Shown piece after piece: positions 21,408 through 30,997 of a DNA stretch of 64,000 nt. The notes under the pieces were generated by a model. The model made no database searches. It was given only the letters and a program-made list of their open reading frames with translations, and was not told the DNA's origin. How positions within the stretch are numbered: position 1 is the stretch's first letter; the number at the start of each line of letters is the position of its first letter. A program made the position numbers and the translations under genes. The DNA is from Alteromonas portus (lineage in GTDB: Bacteria; Pseudomonadota; Gammaproteobacteria; Enterobacterales; Alteromonadaceae). The stretch is taken from contig NZ_SWCO01000007.1 of assembly GCF_005117025.1 (NCBI RefSeq), forward strand, positions 1 to 64,000. Direction: 5' to 3'.

Positions 21408-21665
21408 TGTAATCTAACGGCGTAGTTTGTAGGTGCCTTTGAAAAGCTACAAGCTAAATAACAAGAATAATAATAAAAATGCAGCATGGAAGACGGGATA
21501 AAGAGCCACGAGGGCCAAAAACAACAATACAGCTCTGCTAACAATAAAAATAAGGGGAGCACGGCTAGGGAAGCAAAATACACATAGATGTGTATAACGG
21601 GAGAGGTGTCATCTGACACTCATACAATGTAAGGTGATGGTGAAAACCATCACCTTTTTCTTTTT
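21408..21665 (+). ncRNA. probable CsrB/CsrC-type CsrA-sequestering RNA
   Basis: The gap between cytochrome c4 and the methyltransferase has a promoter TTGTTA (21373), a 17-bp spacer and TAAAAT (21396). It ends in a perfect terminator AAGGTGATGGT-GAAA-ACCATCACCTT plus a T-rich tail (21631-21665). Between them are at least five GGA motifs (21488, 21496, 21556, 21569, 21600), mostly as GGGA in A-rich or hairpin context, and hairpins CACAT-AG-ATGTG and GTGTC-ATCT-GACAC. In E. coli csrC lies between engB (yihA) and yihI, the same interval. No convincing protein frame fits. I infer a CsrA-binding RNA; no covariance search was run. Confidence 0.6.
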
Positions 21666-21690
21666 CAGTCCCTTTATTATTAACTTTTCT

Positions 21691-22338
21691 ATGTCTTGTC
21701 CTTTATGCCAAAGCGCTGATACATCATCTCATTACCATACTGATAAAAAGCGGGACTACCTTCAATGTAGTCAGTGTGATCTTGTATATGTCTCTCCAGA
21801 GTTCTTACCTTCAAAACAGATTGAAAAGCGAGAATATGATCTTCACGAAAATAGTTTTGAAGACGAAGGGTATCGAACATTTTTAGGCAAGGTTCTAACA
21901 CCACTTACCCCATTTATAGAAAGTGCGAAAAGCTCTGAACTTGTGGGGCTAGATTTCGGTTGTGGTCCGTCACCTGTGTTAGCAAGTATGCTAGAACAAA
22001 AAGGGCTCAAGATGAGTACTTACGACCCCTTCTATGCCAATGACCAAAAGGCACTAGAGAAAAAGTACGACATTGTGACATGTACAGAAGCAATCGAACA
22101 CTTTCACGCCCCTCATACGGAATGGGCGCTTTTTAACGCACTCATCGATTCAAGTGGCGTTCTTGCCATTATGACTAAACGCGTTATTGATAAAGCCAGG
22201 TTTGAAAATTGGCACTATAAAAATGATATCACTCACGTAAGTTTTTTCAGCGAAACAACTTTTCAATATTTGGCACAGCGGGATGGCTACGACGTCGATT
22301 TTCCTGCTAATGATGTTGTTATTATGAGAAAACGCTGA
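21691..22338 (+). CDS. SAM-dependent methyltransferase with N-terminal zinc ribbon
   Basis: About 215 residues. A CPLC...CSQC pair in the first 30 residues should bind zinc. A class I methyltransferase follows: GLDFGCGPSPVLASML is the SAM-binding motif I, and VTCTEAIEHFHAPHTEW fits the post-II acidic/His region of Methyltransf_23-like proteins. The substrate is unknown. The frame is open back to 21634, but that stretch is the terminator of the RNA before it, so I use the ATG at 21691. It lacks an obvious Shine-Dalgarno sequence. Confidence 0.82.
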   Translation: MSCPLCQSADTSSHYHTDKKRDYLQCSQCDLVYVSPEFLPSKQIEKREYDLHENSFEDEGYRTFLGKVLTPLTPFIESAKSSELVGLDFGCGPSPVLASMLEQKGLKMSTYDPFYANDQKALEKKYDIVTCTEAIEHFHAPHTEWALFNALIDSSGVLAIMTKRVIDKARFENWHYKNDITHVSFFSETTFQYLAQRDGYDVDFPANDVVIMRKR

Positions 22339-22465
22339 AGCATAAAAGCGTAATTCCTTTATTTAGCCGTATTGATTTTACTCAGCGTACCCAAAGATCA
22401 ATACGTAGACGCTAATTCGCGCTATAATAGCGCTGTTTTTTCACTCTCTTTGTTATTTGGAAATT

Positions 22466-22969
22466 ATGGCACGTTCAAAGAAATCACGTAAAGTCGGCCT
22501 AATCGGCGTTCGTAAAGATCCTGACTTTAAACCAAGCGAAAACCGCAAATCAGACTCGCCTCGCCCTAAAAAGCATAAAGGTAAGCCCGCAGGTAATCGC
22601 CACAATGTTGAACAGAAAAAAGTGACGGGCAAAAAGAGTGCTGAGAATAAAGATCCGCGCCACGGCAGTAAAAAGCCTATTCAGCTTGTAAAAGCAGTGA
22701 CGCCTACCCCGGTCCAAAAGAAAAAGTATGCGACACCTGCGCAAGAACTGGCAGCACTTGAAGCAGACCGACGCTTGTCAGATTTACTAGATAAACTTGA
22801 CGACGATAAGCCGCTAACCCGTGAGCAGCAAGCTTATGTCGATGAGAAGATGGCACGCCACCGCATTCTTTGTGACCTGCTAGGAATAGTAGAAGACGAT
22901 GATGAAGACGACGATATGGATCCGTTTAACGATTTAGACGCTATTAATATCGACGACTTTAAGCACTAA
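22466..22969 (+). CDS. yihI: Der GTPase-activating protein YihI
   Basis: A 167-residue protein that in E. coli stimulates the GTPase Der and so modulates 50S ribosome assembly. It starts MARSKKSRKVG; the first half is very basic and disordered-looking, the conserved middle is KKYATPAQELAALEADRRLSDLLDKLD, and the tail is acidic (DDDEDDDMDPF). I use the ATG at 22466, not the upstream in-frame TTG. DUF2489 follows 19 bp downstream, so an operon is likely. Confidence 0.93.
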   Translation: MARSKKSRKVGLIGVRKDPDFKPSENRKSDSPRPKKHKGKPAGNRHNVEQKKVTGKKSAENKDPRHGSKKPIQLVKAVTPTPVQKKKYATPAQELAALEADRRLSDLLDKLDDDKPLTREQQAYVDEKMARHRILCDLLGIVEDDDEDDDMDPFNDLDAINIDDFKH

Positions 22970-22988
22970 TAAAAAACGGGAAAAAGTC

Positions 22989-23450
22989 ATGCTTTGGGCA
23001 GTACTTTCAGGCATCGCGCTACTCATTATTCTTGGACTTGGTTTTTACGCCGGCAAACTGTTGTTTATGCTAAAGCAGCAAAAAGAGCGACAAGAAGCCG
23101 CTAGGCAGTCGCGCGTTGCTACTATCACAGACAGTATCATTGTGATAGCCAAGGCAATGGAGCAACAGCAGTGTGATTTATCAGAAGGTGTTATTCGCAT
23201 CGTGAATTTACTTAACGCCCTTCCCATAAACTCACCACCGGACTTTAAAGCGCAGTACCCTCAAGTTCACGCGCTTTTCACCGAGGTCAGTGGATTTGCC
23301 ATTTTGGAAGCAAGACAACAGCTACCGAAAAATGAGCGAAGAAAGCAAGATATGGCCCGCGAGCAGATTGAGTCGGAATACGAATCTAAGGTGTTAGACG
23401 AATTACCACCGCTAAAGGCGTATTGTGAGACGCTTATAGCCAGTAAATAA
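22989..23450 (+). CDS. DUF2489 membrane-anchored protein
   Basis: A 153-residue protein with one N-terminal membrane helix (about residues 2-24, VLSGIALLIILGLGFYAG) and a charged, helical cytoplasmic part (KQQKERQEAARQSR...). It matches the DUF2489 family that accompanies yihI in Vibrio and Shewanella relatives. The function is unknown. A strong terminator follows. Confidence 0.85.
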   Translation: MLWAVLSGIALLIILGLGFYAGKLLFMLKQQKERQEAARQSRVATITDSIIVIAKAMEQQQCDLSEGVIRIVNLLNALPINSPPDFKAQYPQVHALFTEVSGFAILEARQQLPKNERRKQDMAREQIESEYESKVLDELPPLKAYCETLIASK

Positions 23451-23488
23451 CGAGTAAGCGTTTTGCTGATATAAAACAAATTAGTATC

Positions 23489-23525
23489 AAAAAAGCCGAC
23501 TACAAAATGTAGTCGGCTTTTTTTT
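23489..23525 (+). terminator. bidirectional terminator between the DUF2489 gene and tag
   Basis: Perfect stem AAGCCGACTACA/TGTAGTCGGCTT with an AAA loop and long A and T runs on either side serves both convergent genes. Confidence 0.93.
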
Positions 23526-23547
23526 GACACGGTTACCTGTGGCTATG

Positions 23548-24156
23548 TCACTTTATCGCGAGCTCGCAGGTACGCTCGTAGCAATGACACCCTACTTCGT
23601 GGTCATTGACCATACCCACAGCTTGCATAAAAGCATAGCAAATCGTTTCACCTACAAAATTAAATCCGTGCTTTTTAAGTGCTTTTGACATTGCCTTTGA
23701 CGCATCGGTTGATGTGGGTGCTTGCCTGAAGTCTTCCCACGCGTTAATAACCGTACGTCCATCTGTAAATTGCCAAATGAACTCACTGAATGGCTGCGAG
23801 GCTTCAATAGTTAAAAAACCCTTGGCATTTTTGATAACCGACTCTATTTTGAGCTTGTTTCTGATTATGCCGCTGTTCTGCATCAGCCTGTCGACATCAG
23901 CGGGGCCCATCTCTGAAATTTTCTCAGGGTCGAACTGATAGAATGCCTGCTCAAAATTCTGCTGTTTTTTCAAAATAGTCAGCCAGGATAAACCGGCTTG
24001 CTGTCCATCGAGGCATAACTTAGCAAACAACGCGCGACTATCTAGCTCGGGTACACCCCATTCGTTATCGTGGTACGCTAAATAAACAGGTTCGCTGCTC
24101 ACCCAACCACAGCGGTGCAAAAGCGTATTTTTTTCTATTTTTGTTTGATTGGGCAT
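23548..24156 (-). CDS. tag: DNA-3-methyladenine glycosylase I
   Basis: A 202-residue base-excision repair enzyme removing 3-methyladenine. CGWVSSEPVYLAYHDNEWGVP at the N-terminus and DHEVGCHCY at the C-terminus hold the Cys/His zinc site typical of Tag. LCLDGQQAGLSWLTILKK contains the conserved helix-hairpin-helix glutamate region. It is divergent from glyQ. Confidence 0.95.
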   Translation of the reverse strand: MPNQTKIEKNTLLHRCGWVSSEPVYLAYHDNEWGVPELDSRALFAKLCLDGQQAGLSWLTILKKQQNFEQAFYQFDPEKISEMGPADVDRLMQNSGIIRNKLKIESVIKNAKGFLTIEASQPFSEFIWQFTDGRTVINAWEDFRQAPTSTDASKAMSKALKKHGFNFVGETICYAFMQAVGMVNDHEVGCHCYERTCELAIK

Positions 24157-24302
24157 GACTTAAGATTAAATCCTTGTTGTGAAGTGGCATATTGGCCTTA
24201 TTCGTGACGTTTTTTCACCCTTTACACCTACATACTATGCCTCACAAATTGTATACTATCCCACCTTTATTTTAAGTCAGATAACTAATAAGCAGCGGAT
24301 GT

Positions 24303-25208
24303 ATGCAGAAATACGATATTAAGACCTTTCAAGGGTTGATCCTTGCGCTTCAAGATTATTGGGCGCGTCAGGGCTGCGTTATTATTCAGCCTCTGGATAT
24401 GGAAGTGGGTGCCGGTACTTTTCACCCTATGACGTTCCTACGTTCTTTGGGTCCAGAGCCAATGAGTAGCGCCTATGTTCAACCGTGCCGTAGACCAACC
24501 GATGGTCGTTACGGTGAGAACCCGAACCGCTTACAGCATTACTATCAGTTCCAAGTAATGCTAAAGCCTTCACCTGATAATATTCAGGAGTTGTACTTGG
24601 GCTCTTTGAAAGAGTTAGGTTTCGATCCGCTGGTTCATGACATTCGCTTCGTAGAAGACAACTGGGAATCACCCACGCTTGGTGCATGGGGGCTAGGTTG
24701 GGAAGTGTGGCTAAACGGTATGGAAGTAACACAGTTTACCTACTTCCAGCAGGTAGGCGGTCTAGAGTGTAAGCCTGTTACCGGCGAAATTACCTACGGC
24801 TTAGAGCGGCTCGCCATGTACGTTCAAGGTGTAGATAGTATCTACGACCTAGTTTGGACTGACGGCCCTATGGGCAAAGTAACCTACGGCGATGTGTTCC
24901 ATCAAAATGAAGTAGAACAATCGACGTATAACTTCGAACACGCCAACGTCGAAGCCTTATTTAGAACTTTTGATGAATGTGAAGCAGAAAGCAAAAAGCT
25001 TATCGAAAACAACCTTCCACTTCCTGCCTATGAGCAGGTTATGAAGGCCTCACACGCATTTAACTTGCTTGATGCTCGTCATGCTATCTCAGTGACTGAA
25101 CGCCAGCGTTATATTCTTCGCGTTCGAACGCTTGCCAAAGCGTGTGCAGAAAGCTATTACCAAGCACGTGAAGCACTTGGCTTCCCGCTATGTAACAAGG
25201 AGGCATAA
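24303..25208 (+). CDS. glyQ: glycyl-tRNA synthetase alpha subunit
   Basis: A 301-residue catalytic subunit of the bacterial alpha2-beta2 GlyRS. The class II core is recognisable in [35 protein letters not shown] (motif 1-like region), [22 protein letters not shown] (motif 2) and the motif 3 region GLERLAMY. glyS follows with a 2-bp gap. Confidence 0.98.
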   Translation: MQKYDIKTFQGLILALQDYWARQGCVIIQPLDMEVGAGTFHPMTFLRSLGPEPMSSAYVQPCRRPTDGRYGENPNRLQHYYQFQVMLKPSPDNIQELYLGSLKELGFDPLVHDIRFVEDNWESPTLGAWGLGWEVWLNGMEVTQFTYFQQVGGLECKPVTGEITYGLERLAMYVQGVDSIYDLVWTDGPMGKVTYGDVFHQNEVEQSTYNFEHANVEALFRTFDECEAESKKLIENNLPLPAYEQVMKASHAFNLLDARHAISVTERQRYILRVRTLAKACAESYYQAREALGFPLCNKEA

Positions 25209-25210
25209 GC

Positions 25211-27289
25211 GTGCGTACAGAAAATTGTTTAGTTGAATTAGGTACTGAAGAGTTACCACCAAAAGCGCTTAAGTCTTTGGGTGAAGCCTTCGCCACACAG
25301 TTTGAAGCTGCGCTAACGCAAGCTGACTTAAGCTTTGACTCAGTAAGCTGGTTTGCAGCCCCACGCCGCTTGGCCGTTTATGTTTCAGGTCTAGCTGAAG
25401 GTCAAGCTGACAAGGTAGTAGAGAAGCGCGGCCCAGCAGTATCAGCCGCGTTTGATGCTGACGGTAACCCTACAAAAGCTGCACAAGGTTGGGCTCGCGG
25501 TAACGGTATTGACGTTGCTGAAGCAGAGCGCCTTGTAACTGACAAAGGTGAATGGTTACTTCACAAAGCCCACGTTCCGGGTCAATCAGTTGCAGAGTTA
25601 TTGGAAGGCCTTATAAACCAAGCGGTAAGTAAGCTACCTATTCCAAAGCCGATGCGTTGGGGTAATTACAATACTCAGTTTATACGCCCGGTACACACCC
25701 TTTGCGTGCTTTACGGAAGCGAAGTCGTTAACGTTTCAATATTGGGCCTAACAAGCGGCCGTGTTGTTCAAGGTCACCGATTCCACGGCGAAGGTCGCTT
25801 TGAACTTGATCATGCTGACAATTACGCCTCTGCCCTAGAGCAACAATTTGTGCTTGCAGATTTTGAGGCGCGTAAAGATAAAGTGCGTCAACAGCTTGAA
25901 GACGCAGCGCAAAACTTGTCGCTTAAGCCAGACTACAATGAAGACTTACTGGAAGAAATTGCATCACTTGTAGAATGGCCGGTTGTACTTCAAGCTGGGT
26001 TTGATGAGGCTTTCTTAGCAGTACCGAAAGAAGCACTTATCTACACCATGAAAGACGACCAAAAATATGTGCCGCTGCTAGATAGCAACGGTGCACTTTC
26101 AAACACTTTCTTGTTTGTAACGAATATCGAAAGTCGCGATGCGTCTCAAGTCATTTCTGGAAATGAAAAGGTTATCCGCCCTCGTCTTGCAGACGCAGAG
26201 TTCTTCTTTAATAGTGACAAAAAGACGACATTAGAAAGCCGCCTTGAAAGCTTAGAAACCGTGTTGTTCCAAAAACAGCTTGGTACGCTAAAAGAAAAGT
26301 CTGAACGTATATCTGCCCTATCGGCATTTATCGCTTCGCAAATAGATGCAAATGAAACACAAGCCGCACGAGCGGGTCTTCTAGCTAAAACCGACTTAAT
26401 GTCGAACATGGTTATGGAGTTCCCAGACGTTCAAGGTGTTATGGGTAAATACTATGCGCTAAACGACGGTGAAGATGCGCCTGTTGCAGAAGCACTGTAT
26501 GAACAATACATGCCGCGTTTTGCTGGTGATACTCTTCCTAGTTCAGGCGTTAGCGCGTCGGTCGCACTTGCTGACAAACTAGATACTCTTGTGGGTATTT
26601 TTGGTATTGGCCAGTTACCTAAGGGTGATAAAGACCCATTTGCGCTTCGTCGTGCAGCTATCGGTGTATTACGTATTGTCACTGAGCTGTCACTGCCGCT
26701 AGATCTTGAAACGCTAGTAACCAAAGCTATCGATGTGTATGGCGATAAGTTAACAAATGCTGAAACCCAATCTCAGGTTGTTGATTTTGTATTGGGTCGA
26801 TTTACTGCGCTCCTACAAGATCAAGCTATCGCCATTGACGTTATTCAGGCTGTTGCTGCTCGTCGCCCTACTAAGCCAGCTGACTACTTAGCCCGAGTTC
26901 ATGCGGTAGATAAATTCAGAGCATTGGAAGAAGCCGAAGCGCTAGCTGCGGCTAACAAACGTGTAGCAAACATCCTTGCTAAGCAGAACGTTGAAGTAAC
27001 AGACACCATCAATATTGATGAGTCATTGTTAGCAGAAGACGCTGAAAAAGCGCTTTACGTTGAGCTCAAAGCTGCTCAGAAAGAAGTGGATATTGCTGTT
27101 CCTTCACAGGACTACACGCGTATTCTTACTGCGCTTGCAACCTTACGAAATGTAATCGATAACTTCTTCGATAACGTAATGGTTATGGCTGATGACGAAG
27201 CGGTTAAGAATAACCGACTTGCTTTGCTGTCGCTTTTAAGGCAACTTTTCCTTACTACCGCGGACATATCAATTCTCGCGAAGTCGTAG
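25211..27289 (+). CDS. glyS: glycyl-tRNA synthetase beta subunit
   Basis: 692 residues, the usual length (E. coli 689). The beta subunit binds tRNAGly and is needed for aminoacylation. Conserved landmarks are [14 protein letters not shown] at the N-terminus, [26 protein letters not shown], an HD-like region and the C-terminal DALR anticodon-binding part ([18 protein letters not shown]). It starts at GTG 25211, 7 bp after a perfect AAGGAGG that lies at the end of glyQ. Confidence 0.98.
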   Translation: MRTENCLVELGTEELPPKALKSLGEAFATQFEAALTQADLSFDSVSWFAAPRRLAVYVSGLAEGQADKVVEKRGPAVSAAFDADGNPTKAAQGWARGNGIDVAEAERLVTDKGEWLLHKAHVPGQSVAELLEGLINQAVSKLPIPKPMRWGNYNTQFIRPVHTLCVLYGSEVVNVSILGLTSGRVVQGHRFHGEGRFELDHADNYASALEQQFVLADFEARKDKVRQQLEDAAQNLSLKPDYNEDLLEEIASLVEWPVVLQAGFDEAFLAVPKEALIYTMKDDQKYVPLLDSNGALSNTFLFVTNIESRDASQVISGNEKVIRPRLADAEFFFNSDKKTTLESRLESLETVLFQKQLGTLKEKSERISALSAFIASQIDANETQAARAGLLAKTDLMSNMVMEFPDVQGVMGKYYALNDGEDAPVAEALYEQYMPRFAGDTLPSSGVSASVALADKLDTLVGIFGIGQLPKGDKDPFALRRAAIGVLRIVTELSLPLDLETLVTKAIDVYGDKLTNAETQSQVVDFVLGRFTALLQDQAIAIDVIQAVAARRPTKPADYLARVHAVDKFRALEEAEALAAANKRVANILAKQNVEVTDTINIDESLLAEDAEKALYVELKAAQKEVDIAVPSQDYTRILTALATLRNVIDNFFDNVMVMADDEAVKNNRLALLSLLRQLFLTTADISILAKS

Positions 27290-27327
27290 GCTTGTAAAAG
27301 TTAATACGGTTTTAAGCCGTTTAGAAC

Positions 27328-27360
27328 AAAAAGCCCAGCTTCTGAATGTTGGGCTTTTTT
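27328..27360 (+). terminator. glyQS terminator
   Basis: An AAAAAGCCCA/TGGGCTTTTT stem 40 bp after glyS lies just before the ribosome binding site of the lipoprotein gene. Confidence 0.85.
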
Positions 27361-27375
27361 ATTATTGGAGACGCT

Positions 27376-27819
27376 GTGAAAAAGTTATTAACTATTGCTT
27401 CTTTGTGTATAGCCCTATCGGCATGCTCAAGCAGTGGAAGCTTTAAAATCCCAGAAATAGCACCGGACGTGCCACGTATTCAATTTGAAAACATGTTTCT
27501 TAGAGGCGTGTTTAATTGGTGGGAAGCGGACCCAAGCTACAAGTTCAAACGTTCAGGCTCTGGTTGGACAGTTGATGTAGAACTCATTGCTGACGGACAA
27601 CCCTATGACTTTAGGTTATCTGACGCAAAATGGACGCCCTCACAGAGCTGTGGCGGCAAATATAAAGGTCAGCCTGTAATGCTAGGCTCTACCGTTTATT
27701 TAGTCTGTGAGCAGGGCTCAGAGAACTTGCAATTCACGCCCTCATCTACAGGCACCTACCGCTTTACTGCAACCTCAGCAAGTGCTGGAGAAGTCGCCTT
27801 GGTGGTTTCAAAGGTTTAA
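27376..27819 (+). CDS. small lipoprotein with carbohydrate-binding-like fold
   Basis: About 147 residues. It starts at GTG 27376 after GGAG. A signal peptide with lipobox LSAC|S marks a lipoprotein, probably sorted to the outer membrane because no Asp follows the Cys. The body (FLRGVFNWW...YDFRLSDAKWTP) resembles the small beta-sandwich found beside pullulanase and CBM48-type domains, which often bind starch. This is pattern resemblance only. Just downstream is the terminator that marks the left flank of the transposon. Confidence 0.75.
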   Translation: MKKLLTIASLCIALSACSSSGSFKIPEIAPDVPRIQFENMFLRGVFNWWEADPSYKFKRSGSGWTVDVELIADGQPYDFRLSDAKWTPSQSCGGKYKGQPVMLGSTVYLVCEQGSENLQFTPSSTGTYRFTATSASAGEVALVVSKV

Positions 27820-27942
27820 ACTTGATGCCGTATCTTCGCGGCATCACATTGCTTTTATCATAAAGTAAATTGTTCTCCCCCGTTTAGTTTCACTAATACT
27901 TTCTCTGCTCTACCTGAATAATTTGCCAGTGTTCTTAGGCAA

Positions 27943-27972
27943 AAAAAAAGCGACCCGTTGGTCGCTTTTTTC
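27943..27972 (-). terminator. terminator of gyrB, now displaced by the transposon
   Basis: Stem AAAAGCGACC/GGTCGCTTTT with a CGTT loop has T runs on both strands. Removing the transposon and one TAGTA copy places it about 20 bp after the gyrB stop in gyrB's direction. It can also end the lipoprotein transcript. Confidence 0.85.
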
Positions 27973-27975
27973 AAT

Positions 27976-27980
27976 TAGTA
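27976..27980. repeat. target site duplication, left copy (TAGTA)
   Basis: TAGTA immediately precedes the TGTGGG end, and the identical 5 bp follow the other end at 48045-48049. A 5-bp duplication is the Tn7-family signature. Confidence 0.93.
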
Positions 27981-28116
27981 TGTGGGATCTCATAATCCTT
28001 GCAAAAAAGAACACCTGTTTTTAAAAGCGTTGCGCGAACTATGAGAATTTTTCAGAATCTGAAATTCTCATAATCTCTTCTAAATTCCGCAAAGATTCTC
28101 ATAATTGCTTCTAAAT
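27981..28116. repeat. transposon left end with probable TnsB-binding repeats
   Basis: The terminal TGTGGGATCTCATAAT is followed by an inverted copy of the core (ACTATGAGAAT, 28038-28048). Two direct copies of ATTCTCATAATnnCTTCTAAAT follow at 28064-28085 and 28095-28116, 31 bp apart. Such spaced repeats are what Tn7 TnsB binds. Confidence 0.8.
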
Positions 28117-28188
28117 CCCTTACCATATACATGTCGCCAAAGGTGTTGTCAGAACAATCAGAGGGACAACATACTCGGATGTACAAGC

Positions 28189-28389
28189 TCAGAGCGCTTT
28201 TATCCGAGCACTCCCATTACAAATAAGTATCTCTGCCGCCTGCCACTCTCGTAATTTACCGTTATGCGTCGGCGGAAATTTCAACAACACCGGCTCATCA
28301 CCAATGTTTATATTCCGCTCAATGAACTCAATGTCATTACACCAAATTCTGAATAATTCGTCACCGACACCCTTTAAAACATTTTTCAT
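28189..28389 (-). CDS. small hypothetical protein at the left transposon end
   Basis: A 66-residue frame in the same direction as the membrane-protein operon upstream. It reads MKNVLKGVGDELFRIWCNDIEFIERN... and has no membrane segment or family I know. Its ATG overlaps the stop of a five-codon frame (MNQLS) that is better placed after an AAGGAG. This could mean translational coupling, or that the gene is a truncated remnant. Confidence 0.45.
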   Translation of the reverse strand: MKNVLKGVGDELFRIWCNDIEFIERNINIGDEPVLLKFPPTHNGKLREWQAAEILICNGSARIKAL

Positions 28390-28580
28390 GATAACTGATT
28401 CATAAACTCCTTGTTTCTCATAACGAGTTTGTTTAACGTTGCCTTTATCGCATTAGTAATGCCTAAACTCATAGATAATGGTTGCAGACAATCAAATTTA
28501 GAATTGACGTTTCAGTAACAAACTAAGCACTAATTAAAAAAATCAGGCTAAAAAAAGCTTCAAAGAACATTGAGAATGCT

Positions 28581-29198
28581 TTAAGGCACTAATTGTGAGT
28601 CTTGCTCAATCCACAGCAATAAGAAAACTATTCCGGCAAAAGAAAAACTGACAAAAGAGCGAACCACCCAATTTAACTGCCTCAGTTTCAAGTTATATCT
28701 GCTTCCCCAGCCAACAAGGTAACTCAAATACCAAACAACAAAGTTCAGTACAAAAATGACGAAGAGCAAATAACCAGATAGGGGCACCAATATCCAAAAT
28801 CGCCATACTTCTATTTGTCCGTGGATCTCCGGTATTAAAGTTAAAAACTGCCCAAGCAACAAGCCAAAGCTTAAACAACCAATTGCATACACATTTTTCA
28901 ATAACGTACTGGCAGCATCGGAAAGCAGTTGATTCCTTGGAAACGCGAAAGAAAAGCTCATCAAAATCAAACCAAAGCAAGCTAGCGTATTCCAGAGTAT
29001 CGGACCAACTCCTTGTTCTATTGCTGTTTGCAAATAATTGGCAGGCCCCTTTCCGTCTAGCCACTTTACAAAGTAGACCGACAATATCGCTGGAATACAC
29101 CAGTAGAGAAAGACCGAAAGTGGTTGTTTTACCTCTTCCATGCTTACTGAAAAATCACTTTTGCGGAGTTTTTGATACTCTCGGCTAATAGAAATCAT
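28581..29198 (-). CDS. multi-pass membrane protein of unknown function
   Basis: 205 residues with about five membrane helices (approximately 25-45, 68-88, 98-118, 128-160 and 182-198) and a short charged N-terminus (MISISREYQKLRKSDF). I recognise no family. Its ATG overlaps the stop of the upstream membrane protein gene by 4 bp (29195-29198), so the two are translationally coupled and probably form one complex. It is the fifth gene of the leftward cargo operon. Confidence 0.8.
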   Translation of the reverse strand: MISISREYQKLRKSDFSVSMEEVKQPLSVFLYWCIPAILSVYFVKWLDGKGPANYLQTAIEQGVGPILWNTLACFGLILMSFSFAFPRNQLLSDAASTLLKNVYAIGCLSFGLLLGQFLTLIPEIHGQIEVWRFWILVPLSGYLLFVIFVLNFVVWYLSYLVGWGSRYNLKLRQLNWVVRSFVSFSFAGIVFLLLWIEQDSQLVP

Positions 29199-30076
29199 GC
29201 AGCTTCAGTCTCACGGTTTGACAATTTATACAACTCTCCATCATGCTTTATACGCGGTTTTTCTAGAGAACATTGCCGTATTAACTCATTAATAAAAATT
29301 CGAGTTCTCCTTTTGCTATAAACATTTTCCCCGTTAAATCTTTCGAAAAACCTCTCCGTCGCTCTTGCGATAGCAATTAGAAAATACTTTACTTCTAAGT
29401 AACCAATAAAAATCACTGTGGGAAAATAGAAAAATATCCATACTAGTTGTTCTGGCGATGCTTGACCGTAAAACTCCAATACCGATGTTAATGTTACGTC
29501 TTCTTTAACACTCAATGTAGCTACCATTGCAGAAAGCATGAGAAACATTGCCAACACTCGCGGCTTTGAATCCTCTGCAAAGACCACATTCACAAAGTCT
29601 TTTACTGATAGGTCACTAAACCCTCTGTACTTTTCTCTTAAAAGAGAAGCCTTATCAAGCGATTCCGCGAGTTTCAAATAGTCTGTGCTTTTAGGCGCAA
29701 CACATGTTTCAAACCATTTAGTTTTTAGCTGATATATTTTGTCTTCTCTAGAACTTAAAAACTTCTTCGCGCGCTCAACGTTTAACTTTTCTTTTTCAAG
29801 TGAAAGCTTAATGCTTATAGCCACTGCAAGTAGAAAACTCACTACGAAAAATGCAAACCTAGAACTTTTTGACGACACATACCACTCGACTTCAAGCAGA
29901 CCGACCATTGCAAAAGTAGTGAATAATGCAAACATAGATGCTATTGCAAACATTGCGAAAAAAATCGGAGATTTAGCAAACAAACCACGCGTCGATACGA
30001 AAACTTCATAATACTCATTTACTATGGAATTCATATTTCTCATGTAAGTCTCCTCATCATCCAATATTGCCTTCAT
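29195..30076 (-). CDS. membrane protein with cytoplasmic helical domain, unknown function
   Basis: 293 residues (or a few fewer with the internal MRNMN start). Two membrane helices near residues 38-60 and 67-87 are followed by a charged helical segment (KLSLEKEKLNVERAKKFLSSREDK) and a soluble part. Two more helices follow (about 178-195 and 224-246) and then a basic C-terminal tail. It is not matched to a family. It overlaps the LRAT-like gene upstream by 20 bp and the next membrane gene by 4 bp, tight packing that points to one functional unit. Confidence 0.8.
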   Translation of the reverse strand: MKAILDDEETYMRNMNSIVNEYYEVFVSTRGLFAKSPIFFAMFAIASMFALFTTFAMVGLLEVEWYVSSKSSRFAFFVVSFLLAVAISIKLSLEKEKLNVERAKKFLSSREDKIYQLKTKWFETCVAPKSTDYLKLAESLDKASLLREKYRGFSDLSVKDFVNVVFAEDSKPRVLAMFLMLSAMVATLSVKEDVTLTSVLEFYGQASPEQLVWIFFYFPTVIFIGYLEVKYFLIAIARATERFFERFNGENVYSKRRTRIFINELIRQCSLEKPRIKHDGELYKLSNRETEAA

Positions 30077-30575
30077 TATGATTTAAAGAATTACTTGCAG
30101 CAGGTTGGCCGCGAGAGGCATAAACAGCTATACCTCCGGATATAACCAATAAACATAGCATAGAGCTTACACTTATTTTCTTAGACGAAGCGGAGACTAA
30201 CAACAGAGTTATAGCACTACACAAAAGAGTATTTTCTAGTTGTCGAGATTTCGCTTTATCTAAGCGAATAAGGTTTACAAAATGTTCGCAATTGGCACTG
30301 AGTATTGAGTAATCCCACTGACCGATCCATCCTCGAGCTCGATCAATTAAAAAAAGAAAATCTTCTGGTTTACCTATATCGCCGACTTTATAGGAATGAC
30401 GGCCTTGGGTCACCGTATCAAATTTCTCTTCTTTCACGGTGCCATTTCGTCTGGTCGCCGAAATTAGCTTGTATTGGTTGTCATCACACTTTCGGTCACT
30501 CACAATGGACCAGTGCTGATATCCAAGGAAATCAGTAACAATAACTTCTCCTGGTCGATAATCGTTCTTTTTCAT
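30057..30575 (-). CDS. LRAT-like (NlpC/P60 superfamily) protein with C-terminal membrane anchor
   Basis: 172 residues. The N-terminal domain has the circularly permuted papain-like layout of LRAT/H-Rev107 proteins. His21 in YQHWSIV and the catalytic Cys96 in SANCEHFVN match the HW and NCEHF motifs. Eukaryotic members transfer or hydrolyse acyl groups on phospholipids. Two hydrophobic segments (about 117-131 and 136-154) anchor it to the membrane, as in eukaryotic H-Rev107 proteins. Phospholipase or acyltransferase action on host membranes is an inference. It precedes two membrane-protein genes. Confidence 0.82.
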   Translation of the reverse strand: MKKNDYRPGEVIVTDFLGYQHWSIVSDRKCDDNQYKLISATRRNGTVKEEKFDTVTQGRHSYKVGDIGKPEDFLFLIDRARGWIGQWDYSILSANCEHFVNLIRLDKAKSRQLENTLLCSAITLLLVSASSKKISVSSMLCLLVISGGIAVYASRGQPAASNSLNHNEGNIG

Positions 30576-30661
30576 AATTAACTTCCTTCAAAGAATTTTA
30601 ATTGTGATACGAGAGAAAAATAAGTAAGCCATGAACTTTTAGTGCATGGCCAACCTACAAG

Positions 30662-30997
30662 TTAACTCGCTTTTCTTATCACGTTCGCTCTTGGTCCATA
30701 ACGCTTTACAGAACTAATTCCATTTTCTCTTGCTTGGTTGCTAGAGTAAGTCTCACTAACCCCTATTGTTTTGCCATTAGATGCTACTAGCGTAAAATAC
30801 GGATGGCTGGCGGAGCTTATTAAGCGTCGATAATTGTTGTCATATGGACTGTGCAAGCGGCAAGAATGAACACCATTTTCTGCACTTTGATAGGATGTAT
30901 AACCTTCACTTTGAAGGACTATTTCGTTGTTTGGTGCGACCAATCTAAAATAGTATTGTCGATTTGAACCTAAGAATATTTCATATCTTTCAGCCAT
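30662..30997 (-). CDS. YegP family protein (tandem DUF1508)
   Basis: A 111-residue soluble protein of two similar repeats, each starting with a YEIFLGSNRQYYFRL or YFTLVASNGKTIG strand and ending in AENGVHS or RENGISSVK. This is the YegP/DUF1508 pattern. The function of the family is unknown. It sits between the DUF2188 gene and the LRAT-like gene in the same direction. Confidence 0.88.
   Translation of the reverse strand: MAERYEIFLGSNRQYYFRLVAPNNEIVLQSEGYTSYQSAENGVHSCRLHSPYDNNYRRLISSASHPYFTLVASNGKTIGVSETYSSNQARENGISSVKRYGPRANVIRKAS

Noticed and set aside
21401..21619. 72-codon minus-strand frame (MSDDTSPVIHIYVYF...)
   Set aside because: Aromatic-rich and cysteine-rich composition with no family resemblance; it lies antisense to the proposed Csr-type RNA with its promoter and terminator.
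30057..30575. NlpC/P60 cell-wall hydrolase
   Set aside because: The HW...NCEHF order fits the permuted LRAT branch, and there is no signal peptide for export; a wall role is less likely.
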